The translations under genes were made by a program, and so were the position numbers. 6,007 nucleotides of DNA from Parvibaculum sp964560165 (GTDB lineage: Bacteria; Pseudomonadota; Alphaproteobacteria; Parvibaculales; Parvibaculaceae): the NCBI GenBank assembly GCA_964560165.1, contig CAZLLB010000206.1, positions 1 to 6,007 of the forward strand, in the 5' to 3' direction. The notes below the pieces were generated by a model. The model ran no database searches. It was given only the letters and a program-made list of their open reading frames with translations, and was not told the DNA's origin. Below, piece by piece: positions 1-5,280 of this stretch. Within the stretch, counting starts at the first letter, position 1. The number at the start of each line of letters is the position of its first letter.

Positions 1-271
1 GCTTGATGAATTCCGGGTCGAGCCCGCGCGCCCCGCGATATTTGCTGTTGAGCGCTGCGTCCGCCCCGCCGCCGACATTCTGCTGTGCGAAATCGCCGGA
101 CCCCGATCCGCCGATGCGCGCCGTCGCCGAAATCTCCGTGCCCGAAAGCTGCGCCACGATCCGCTCGATCGGTCCGCCCGGCGCAAATTGCACCAGCAGA
201 AAACTCAAGAACATGATGCCGAGAATGGTCGGCACCATGAGAGCCACGCGCCGGATGATATAGGCCGCCAT
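1..271 (-). CDS. yejB: YejB-type ABC transporter permease, N-terminal part (cut by window edge)
   Basis: This is the start of an inner-membrane permease of the YejABEF importer (binding-protein-dependent transport family, peptide/nickel type). With YejE it would form the membrane channel for solute delivered by the periplasmic binding proteins encoded just upstream. Ninety codons are visible, against roughly 360 for the full protein. The N-terminus reads MAAYIIRRVALMVPTILGI, then a hydrophobic first membrane segment (about residues 7-27) ending in QFAPGGPIERI, a hallmark of YejB. After it comes a Gly/Ser/Ala-rich periplasmic stretch (about residues 48-75) like the loop seen in alphaproteobacterial YejB. 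The ATG at 271 lies 2 bases after the stop of the upstream binding protein gene and has a good ribosome site (AAGGGG, 5 bases away), which supports co-transcription and coupled translation. I see no frameshift. The family assignment is firm; the rest of the gene is outside the window. Confidence 0.93.
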   Translation of the reverse strand, partial: MAAYIIRRVALMVPTILGIMFLSFLLVQFAPGGPIERIVAQLSGTEISATARIGGSGSGDFAQQNVGGGADAALNSKYRGARGLDPEFIK

Positions 272-273
272 CG

Positions 274-2163
274 CTACCCCTTGAGCTTCAGCTTGGCGGC
301 GCGGGCCGCATCGACCCACCAGGTCTGTTCGACGGCGCGGTCATAAAGCGCCGCCACCTTGGGCCGGTCATATATATCCCAATAGGCCAGCGTATAGCTC
401 GCCTTGTTCCATTGCGGCACCCAATATTGTCCGGCCCGGAGCACCCGGTCGAGCGCGCGCGCCGCCACAATCTGTTCCGCCCTTGTCTCCGCCGCGATCA
501 CCGTCTCGATCAGCGCATCCACGGCGGGATTGTCGATGCCGCATAGATTGCGGCTGCCCGGCTCCTTGCCGTAGTCGGAATTCCAGTAGCCGCGCATTTC
601 TATGCCGGGTGTGAGCCCGAGCGAATAGCGCTGCACGGTGAGATCGAAATCATAGGATTTGATCCGGTCCTGAAACTGCGCGGAATCGACCAGCCGCGAT
701 TTCGCCTCGATGCCGATGAGCCGGAGGTTCTTGGCATAAGGCCCCTCGACGCGCTGGAACACGGGGTCGTCGCCGAGAAATTCCACCGTCAGCGCCTCGC
801 CCTTGGCATTGCGCCGCATGCCGCCGTCGATTTTCCAGCCCGCCTCGTCGAGAAGCTGCGCCGCGCGGCGCAGCAGCTTGCGGTCCTGCCCCGACCCATC
901 GCTCACCGGCGCGGCCACCGCAGGCCCGAAGACGGCAGGCGAGAGCTTGTCGCGGAAAGGTTCGAGCAGCTTCAACTCTGCCGCGCTCGGGCTTCCTTCC
1001 GCCCGCATCGGCGAGTTTTCAAAGAAACTCGATGTCCGCCTGTAAAGCCCATAGAAAAGGTTCTTGTTGGTCCATTCAAAATCAAACGCGAGCGTCAGCG
1101 CCTCGCGCACGCGCGGATCGGAAAATTTCGTCCGCCGCGCATTGATGAACCACCCCTGTGCGCCTGAGGGCGTATGGTCGGGCAGCGTCGCCAGCTTGAC
1201 GCGCCCGTCCTTCACGGCGGGAAAATTATATTGCGTCGCCCAGACCTTCGACGTGAATTCCTCGCGAAAGAGATAGTGCCCGGCGCTGAAGGCTTCAAAG
1301 CCCGCCGTCCTGTCGCGATAGAATTCAAATCGTATGCGGTCGAAATTCCAGCTCCCCACATTCACATTGAGATCGCGCGCCCAATAATCCGCCACGCGCT
1401 CATAGGTGATGTTGTCGCCCGCCTTGAACTTGCCGATCCTGTAAGGCCCGCTCGCCAGCGGCGGCTCCAGCGTCGTCGCCTCGAACTTGTTCTTGCTGTA
1501 ATAAGCCTTGGAAAAAATCGGCAGCGTCCCCGCGATAAAGATCGGCAGATCGCGCGTCTGCTTGCCGGTGAACGTCACGACGAGCGTGCGCGCATCAAGC
1601 GCCTCGGCCTTTTTCATCTCGCGCAGATTGAGCGAAATCAGCGGATGGCCTTTTTCCTTCAGCAGCATGAATGAAAACGCCGCATCCTCCGCCGTGAGCT
1701 TCGACCCGTCATGAAAACGCGCCGCCTCGCGCAGACGGAAAACCAGCTTGTCGCCTTTCTCGCGCACCTCGACGCTTTCAGCCACAAGCCCGTAAACCGC
1801 ATCCGGCTCGTCATAGGCGCGCACCATCAGCGTATCGAAAACGAAATCGAGCCGCGACGGCGCATTGCCTTTGAGGATATATCCGTTGAGCGTATCGAAG
1901 GTCAGCAGCGAGGCATTATAAGCGGCCACCGACGGCATCTCCGACAATGTGCCGCCCTTGGGCGCGTCCGGGTTCACATAGTCGAAATGCTTGAAGCCTT
2001 GTGGGTATTTCAACTCGCCGAAAATCGAAAGCCCGTGGCGCGGGCCCATATCGACGCCCGCCGTCTGCGCCTCTACGCGCAAGGGCCGCAGCAACGCTGA
2101 TGCAGACGCGGCCCCCATCAGCCCGAGAACCGTCCGCCGCGCAAATCGCCCTTGCTCGCTCAT
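274..2163 (-). CDS. Periplasmic solute-binding protein, family 5, YejA-like, with Tat-type signal peptide
   Basis: This 629-residue protein is the second binding protein of the yej operon and should capture an oligopeptide-type ligand for YejB/YejE. Its N-terminus has a twin arginine (FARRTVLGL, Arg9-Arg10), a moderately hydrophobic Gly/Ala-rich core (11-25), extra arginines at 26 and 29, and a probable cleavage site after Ala32 (VEA). That suggests folded export by Tat; there is no lipobox. The mature part matches E. coli YejA throughout: FDYVNPDAPKGG (about 59-71), the family-5 pattern FRLREAARFHDG (142-153), SGPYRI (238-243), FDFEWTNKNLFYG (360-372), RALDRVL near 569-575. Its length is close to YejA (about 604). 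I chose the ATG at 2163 because it overlaps the previous stop as ATGA and gives a complete signal peptide; the in-frame ATG at 2211 lies inside the upstream gene. No strong ribosome site precedes it, so coupling is likely. It could correspond to YepA, the muropeptide-binding partner of YejBEF reported in Agrobacterium, but I cannot decide that here. Confidence 0.93.
   Translation of the reverse strand: MSEQGRFARRTVLGLMGAASASALLRPLRVEAQTAGVDMGPRHGLSIFGELKYPQGFKHFDYVNPDAPKGGTLSEMPSVAAYNASLLTFDTLNGYILKGNAPSRLDFVFDTLMVRAYDEPDAVYGLVAESVEVREKGDKLVFRLREAARFHDGSKLTAEDAAFSFMLLKEKGHPLISLNLREMKKAEALDARTLVVTFTGKQTRDLPIFIAGTLPIFSKAYYSKNKFEATTLEPPLASGPYRIGKFKAGDNITYERVADYWARDLNVNVGSWNFDRIRFEFYRDRTAGFEAFSAGHYLFREEFTSKVWATQYNFPAVKDGRVKLATLPDHTPSGAQGWFINARRTKFSDPRVREALTLAFDFEWTNKNLFYGLYRRTSSFFENSPMRAEGSPSAAELKLLEPFRDKLSPAVFGPAVAAPVSDGSGQDRKLLRRAAQLLDEAGWKIDGGMRRNAKGEALTVEFLGDDPVFQRVEGPYAKNLRLIGIEAKSRLVDSAQFQDRIKSYDFDLTVQRYSLGLTPGIEMRGYWNSDYGKEPGSRNLCGIDNPAVDALIETVIAAETRAEQIVAARALDRVLRAGQYWVPQWNKASYTLAYWDIYDRPKVAALYDRAVEQTWWVDAARAAKLKLKG
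277..282 (-). promoter_or_regulatory. Ribosome binding site of yejB
   Basis: AAGGGG lies 5 bases before the yejB ATG, inside the last codons of the preceding binding protein gene. It is the best Shine-Dalgarno match at either internal joint of this operon, so yejB may be initiated both by coupling and on its own. Seen directly; function inferred. Confidence 0.6.
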
Positions 2164-4031
2164 GGTTTCGTCGGCGCTTTCGTCGCGGCCTTGCCCTTGG
2201 CATCGGCCCACCAGAGATCGGGAAAGCCGATCGAATAATCAGGCGTCGGCGTCGGATGCCCAAGCCGCGCCCAATAGGCGACGCGCTCGAACGGCGAATA
2301 CCATTGCGGCACCACATAATGCCGCCATAGCAGCACCCGGTCGAGCGCATGCGTCGCCGTCAGCAGTTCTTCGCGGCTCTTGGCAAAGATCACGCGGTCG
2401 ATCAGCGCCTCGATCGCCGGATCGCAAATGCCGATCACATTGCGCGTGCCCGGTGCCTTGGCCGCTGCGCAGCCCCAGAATTCGCGCTGCTCATTGCCCG
2501 GCGAGAGCGATTGTGGAAACGACTGCACAATAATATCGAAGTCGCGATTATCGACGCGGTTCTGATATTGCGGCGTATCGACAGTGCGCAGCGTCACTTT
2601 AACGCCGAGCCGCTCCAGCGCTTGCTTATAGGGCGCAACCACACGCTCAAACATCGGATCGACCAGCAGAAATTCCACGGCAAGCGGTTCGCCCTTGGCG
2701 TTGACGCGCACACCATTGGTGATTTTCCATCCCGCCGCGTCGAGCAGCTCCGCCGCTTTGCGCAGATTGGCGCGATTGTTTCCCGAGCCATCCGTTTTCG
2801 GATTGCTGTAAGCCTGCGTGAAAAGTGCTGGCGGCAAGTCTTTGCGGAAAGGCTCAAGCAGCGCCAGCTCCGCGCCCTTGGGCACGCCGCTCGACGCCAA
2901 CTCGCTATTTTCAAAATAGCTGCCGGTGCGCGCATATTGCCCGTAGAAGAGCGTCTTGTTCTGCCACTCGAAATCGAAAGCCCAATTGAAGGCTTCGCGC
3001 ACGCGCTCATCCTTGAAAATATCGCGCCGCAGATTGAAGGCGAAGCTCTGCATCCCCGTGCCATTGCGCGTGCGCAGCTTCTCGCGCAGCACGCGCCCGT
3101 CTTTCACCGCCGGAATGTCGTAGCCCGTCGCCCAGTTCTTGGCGCTGTTCTCAAGACGCAGATCTACCCGGTCGCCCTTGAACGCCTCGAAGGCAATGGT
3201 CGGATCGCCGTAATATTCAAAGCGCAGCAGATCGAAATTATTTGTGCCGACCTTCACCGGCAGATCCTTCGCCCAATAATCCTTCACGCGCTCATAGGTG
3301 ATCGAGCGCCCCGGCACCACCTTGGCGATGCGATAGGGCCCGCTGCCCACCGGCGCATCGAGCGTCGTCTGGCTGATGTCGCGTTGGCGGCCTTTGGCAT
3401 CCTTGGCCAGCCAGTAATGTTTCGCCAGCACCGGCATCTGGCCGACGATTTGCGGCAGCTCTCGGTTGCCCTTCATCGAAAAACTGAAACGCACCTTGTT
3501 GGGCGCAATCACTTGCGCCTTTGTCACGTCGCGATAATAGCCCGCATAAGGCGGAAATATTTTCTTCAGCGTCTCAAAGCTCCAGACAACGTCCTCCGCC
3601 GTCACCGGCTTGCCGTCGTTGAAGCGCGCTGCCTTGCGCAAGGTGAAGGTCACGGATGAAAAATCGGCGGGGTAGGAAAGGCTTTCGGCGATCAGCCCAT
3701 ATTCCGCACCCGGCTCGTCAAGGCTCGGCTCAAGCAGAGTGTCGTAGATCAACGTCGCGCCCGCCGCCACCTGCCCCTTGATGATGAAGGGATTGAGACT
3801 GTCGAAAGTGCCAAGGGCCGCATAGCGCAATTCGCCGCCCTTGGGCGCATCCGGGTTCACATAGTCGAAGCGTTTGAAATCCGGCCCGTATTTGAGATCG
3901 CCAAAGAGCGACGTGCCATGCCGTTCGGCATCGGCGGCGCGCGCCTGTCCGGCCAGCGGTCCGGCAAGAAAAACGACGGCAAGCGCCGACACGAAAAGCG
4001 CCACGACGCGCCCGGCTCTGGCTTGCCTCAT
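2160..4031 (-). CDS. yejA: Periplasmic solute-binding protein, family 5, YejA-like, with Sec signal peptide
   Basis: This is the first gene of the yej operon, encoding a 623-residue periplasmic binding protein for a YejBEF importer. In enterobacteria YejA binds peptides such as microcin C; the ligand here is unknown. Residues 1-32 form a classical Sec signal (basic MRQARAGR, hydrophobic core about 9-24, cleavage after Ala32 in ARA). The mature part shows FDYVNPDAPKGG (55-66), FTLRKAARFNDG (129-140), SGPYRI (230-235), ITYERVKDYWAKDL (244-257), NWATGY (299-304), FDFEWQNKTLFYG (352-364), NAKGEPLAVEFL (444-455) and HALDRVL (561-567). NWATGY with the preceding LRLEN is close to E. coli YejA. Cys521 and Cys536 could form a disulfide. 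The ATG at 4031 is preceded by GGAGG and starts the signal peptide; the longer in-frame start at 4235 would only add a translated intergenic repeat. The stop overlaps the next start by 4 bases. The two binding proteins are clearly paralogues along their whole length. Confidence 0.94.
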   Translation of the reverse strand: MRQARAGRVVALFVSALAVVFLAGPLAGQARAADAERHGTSLFGDLKYGPDFKRFDYVNPDAPKGGELRYAALGTFDSLNPFIIKGQVAAGATLIYDTLLEPSLDEPGAEYGLIAESLSYPADFSSVTFTLRKAARFNDGKPVTAEDVVWSFETLKKIFPPYAGYYRDVTKAQVIAPNKVRFSFSMKGNRELPQIVGQMPVLAKHYWLAKDAKGRQRDISQTTLDAPVGSGPYRIAKVVPGRSITYERVKDYWAKDLPVKVGTNNFDLLRFEYYGDPTIAFEAFKGDRVDLRLENSAKNWATGYDIPAVKDGRVLREKLRTRNGTGMQSFAFNLRRDIFKDERVREAFNWAFDFEWQNKTLFYGQYARTGSYFENSELASSGVPKGAELALLEPFRKDLPPALFTQAYSNPKTDGSGNNRANLRKAAELLDAAGWKITNGVRVNAKGEPLAVEFLLVDPMFERVVAPYKQALERLGVKVTLRTVDTPQYQNRVDNRDFDIIVQSFPQSLSPGNEQREFWGCAAAKAPGTRNVIGICDPAIEALIDRVIFAKSREELLTATHALDRVLLWRHYVVPQWYSPFERVAYWARLGHPTPTPDYSIGFPDLWWADAKGKAATKAPTKP

Positions 4032-4035
4032 TGAT

Positions 4036-4040
4036 CCTCC
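4036..4040 (-). promoter_or_regulatory. Ribosome binding site of the first yej-operon gene
   Basis: GGAGG stands 4 bases before the ATG at 4031 and decides this start over the longer in-frame one at 4235. It is the strongest Shine-Dalgarno sequence in the operon, as expected for its first gene. Confidence 0.75.
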
Positions 4041-4118
4041 ACACCGCTCATGCACTCTGCGTATTGCGAGAGTTTCGCTTGCATTGTGGCCATTTTTTGC
4101 CGCCAGCGCGAGCTTGTT

Positions 4119-4136
4119 CCCGCGTCTCGAAGGGCG
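4119..4136. repeat. 18-base direct repeat, copy 1
   Basis: CCCGCGTCTCGAAGGGCG occurs here and again, identical and in the same orientation, at 4284-4301. The sequence around the two copies is not similar. The core GCGTCTCGAAGG resembles one arm of a second palindromic repeat family that I recall from related genomes (typically CCTGAGGAGC paired with GCGTCTCGAAGG); that link is from memory. Confidence 0.75.
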
Positions 4137-4162
4137 AGGCGACCCATCCCTCCCCGTGCCGC

Positions 4163-4240
4163 CGTCATTGCGAGCGTAGCGAAGCAATCCAGAAGCGGCG
4201 AGGACTGGATTGCTTCGGGCAAAGAGCCCTCGCAATGACG
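4163..4240. repeat. Imperfect palindromic intergenic repeat (REP-like)
   Basis: The outer arms CGTCATTGCGAG (4163-4174) and CTCGCAATGACG (4229-4240) are perfect reverse complements over 12 bases. The inner arms CGAAGCAATCCAG (4180-4192) and CTGGATTGCTTCG (4205-4217) are perfect over 13 bases, closing on a 12-base loop (4193-4204). An asymmetric bulge (5 against 11 bases) separates the two stems. The arm sequence matches a dispersed repeat widespread in alphaproteobacterial genomes, known to me from general experience. It encodes no transposase, so if mobile it would be moved by something else. In RNA from either strand it would fold into a long hairpin. Confidence 0.9.
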
Positions 4241-4283
4241 ATGAAGTGATTGGATGGATATTCGTCCTGAGGAGCAGGCAAAG

Positions 4284-4301
4284 CCCGCGTCTCGAAGGGC
4301 G
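4284..4301. repeat. 18-base direct repeat, copy 2
   Basis: Identical to the copy at 4119-4136, 165 bases away, with the palindrome lying between them. Just before this copy, CGTCCTGAGGAGC (4263-4275) resembles the missing opposite arm of the same repeat family. This side therefore looks like a degenerate full element, and the other copy like a half element. Confidence 0.75.
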
Positions 4302-4337
4302 CGGCCCCAGCGCATCCTCACAACTCCCCGCCCCAAC

Positions 4338-4367
4338 AAAAAAGCGCCCGGAAATCTCCGGGCGCTT
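4338..4367 (-). terminator. Rho-independent terminator of cycM
   Basis: Read on the minus strand, a perfect 10-base stem (AAGCGCCCGG / CCGGGCGCTT, 4342-4351 with 4358-4367) closes a 6-base loop and runs directly into six T residues (4343-4338). It begins 24 bases after the cycM stop. On the plus strand the stem is followed by only two T residues, so it acts mainly on the minus strand. It should separate cycM transcription from the downstream yej operon. Confidence 0.9.
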
Positions 4368-4391
4368 CTGTCATCGGACTGGACCGAAGGC

Positions 4392-5015
4392 TCAGGGTTT
4401 GGCTGCTTCGGGCTTGGCTGCCTCCGGCTTCGCGTCAGCAGGCTTTGCCTCGGCTGGCGCGGTGGCGGGAGCCGCCTCGACCTTCGGCAGCGGCACGTTC
4501 GAGCCCAGCGTGTTCAGAAAGACAATCAGGTCAGCGCGCTGTTGCGGGTCCTTGATGCCTGCAAAGGACATCGCCGTGCCCGAAATATAGCCGCGCGGAT
4601 TTTCGATGAAGTGGAACAGCTCCTCGAAGGTCCAGTCGCCGCCATGCTTCTTCATGCCGTCCGAATAGCCAAAGCCCGCCGCGCTCGCGACCTTGCGGCC
4701 GACAACGTCATAGAGGTCGGGGCCGATCTTGGCGCCAGCGCCTTCCTTGAGATTGTGGCAGGCGGCGCATTTCTTCGATTGTTTTTCACCGGCGGCGGCA
4801 TCCGCCTTGGCGAGCAGCACGGGCAGCGGCTCGACCGGCGCCGCCGGGGCGGCTTCGGCCACCGCGCCTTCGGCCACCACGCCTTCAACGACGAAGGATT
4901 TGGGGTTGGCTTCATGCGTCTCGTAAATGATCTCGGCGGCGTTTTTCACGCCGAGCACGAGGAGCAGCGAAAAAAGAACTGCGCCCGCAATTTTGTTGAG
5001 TTCGAAACTATCCAT
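4392..5015 (-). CDS. cycM: Membrane-anchored cytochrome c, CycM-like
   Basis: This 207-residue class I c-type cytochrome is tethered to the inner membrane and faces the periplasm. In Bradyrhizobium, CycM carries electrons from the bc1 complex to an aa3-type oxidase; the same role is inferred here. It opens with MDSFELNKIAGAVL, typical of the family, and one membrane segment (about 9-24). An Ala/Pro/Val-rich linker follows (about 42-66), then the haem domain: CAACH (Cys83, Cys86, His87 as axial ligand), IGPDLYDVVGRK (97-108), and GTAMSFAGIKD (146-156) with Met149 as the likely sixth ligand. The last 30 or so residues are Ala/Lys/Pro-rich with EAAKP repeated twice. I chose the ATG at 5015 because the family begins there; the upstream in-frame ATG at 5048 adds 11 uncharacteristic residues and lacks a ribosome site. 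The ribosome site at 5015 is also weak. The gene ends in a strong terminator, so it is probably monocistronic. Confidence 0.93.
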   Translation of the reverse strand: MDSFELNKIAGAVLFSLLLVLGVKNAAEIIYETHEANPKSFVVEGVVAEGAVAEAAPAAPVEPLPVLLAKADAAAGEKQSKKCAACHNLKEGAGAKIGPDLYDVVGRKVASAAGFGYSDGMKKHGGDWTFEELFHFIENPRGYISGTAMSFAGIKDPQQRADLIVFLNTLGSNVPLPKVEAAPATAPAEAKPADAKPEAAKPEAAKP

Positions 5016-5280
5016 TTGCTCGTGCCGCCGGAATTCAGAGTGGGCCATATTTCAGGCTGGGGAAAAAGGGTCGCTGAAGGCAGGATAACGGTTCGCCGAT
5101 CCGGCCAGAACCCCCATAATTCGCGCGGAGATTAGCCGCTTCCGCGCCCGCGCTGCAAGCCGTATAAGACGCGAAGCGGGGCAAGCTGAAATCCCCGTGC
5201 GTGAGCCTTAAAAAGCGAGGCAAATTGCGGCGATCCGTCGCAGCAAAGAGGCCGCTCGCAGCCGGGGCCGGGGGAGCTTG
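5016..5280. other. Divergent intergenic region cycM / kdsB
   Basis: This 265-base gap must hold the promoters of two divergent genes. I see no good -35/-10 pair for either. Weak candidates are TGAAAT near 5057-5062 on the minus strand for cycM and TTAAAA near 5209-5214 on the plus strand for kdsB. A 7-base inverted repeat (CCGCTTC 5136-5142, GAAGCGG 5173-5179) is too short and too widely spaced to name as an operator. Confidence 0.4.
5270..5276 (+). promoter_or_regulatory. Ribosome binding site of kdsB
   Basis: GGGGGAG ends 4 bases before the kdsB ATG at 5281 and fixes that codon as the start. It lies in a G-rich run, so the exact pairing register is uncertain. Confidence 0.65.

Larger units (their letters stand above)
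4032..4391. other. Intergenic region between cycM and the yej operon
   Basis: This 360-base gap lies between two genes transcribed in the same direction. From right to left it holds the cycM terminator, one 18-base direct repeat, a long imperfect palindrome, the second direct repeat, and about 85 bases of leader with the yejA ribosome site. All open frames through it are better explained as translated repeat sequence (for example LLRYARND on the minus strand). A yej promoter should lie here, probably between the palindrome and the start codon, but I could not pick convincing -35 and -10 boxes by eye. Confidence 0.7.

Noticed and set aside
2164..2211. Longer start for the second binding protein (ATG at 2211)
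   Set aside because: It lies inside the preceding gene and adds 16 residues before a complete signal peptide. The ATGA overlap start at 2163 is better.
2349..3659. Long plus-strand open frame (436 codons) opposite the first binding protein gene
   Set aside because: It is a shadow of the GC-rich coding strand. The protein is rich in Arg, His, Ala and Ile with no recognisable domain, while the minus strand encodes a clear family-5 binding protein.
4032..4235. 68-codon N-terminal extension of the first binding protein
   Set aside because: It translates the intergenic palindrome (LLRYARND) and would bury the Sec signal peptide. The ATG at 4031 has GGAGG in front and fits the family.
4031..4249. 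Small plus-strand frame containing HCERSEAIQ
   Set aside because: This peptide is the typical translation of the palindromic repeat, not a gene.
5016..5048. Upstream in-frame ATG of cycM at 5048
   Set aside because: It adds 11 residues before the conserved MDSFELNK start and has no ribosome site.
4254..5135. Plus-strand open frame (293 codons) opposite cycM
   Set aside because: It runs through the terminator hairpin and across the cytochrome gene and has no recognisable motifs; the minus strand shows a complete haem protein.
5136..5182. Short inverted repeats (CCGCTTC/GAAGCGG and CGGGG/CCCCG) in the divergent gap as an operator
   Set aside because: Arms of 5-7 bases are expected by chance in sequence this GC-rich, and no flanking promoter boxes support a regulatory role.
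5035..5223. 62-codon minus-strand frame in the cycM/kdsB gap
   Set aside because: No ribosome site and no recognisable motif; it overlaps the cycM upstream region and its composition looks like non-coding GC-rich sequence.
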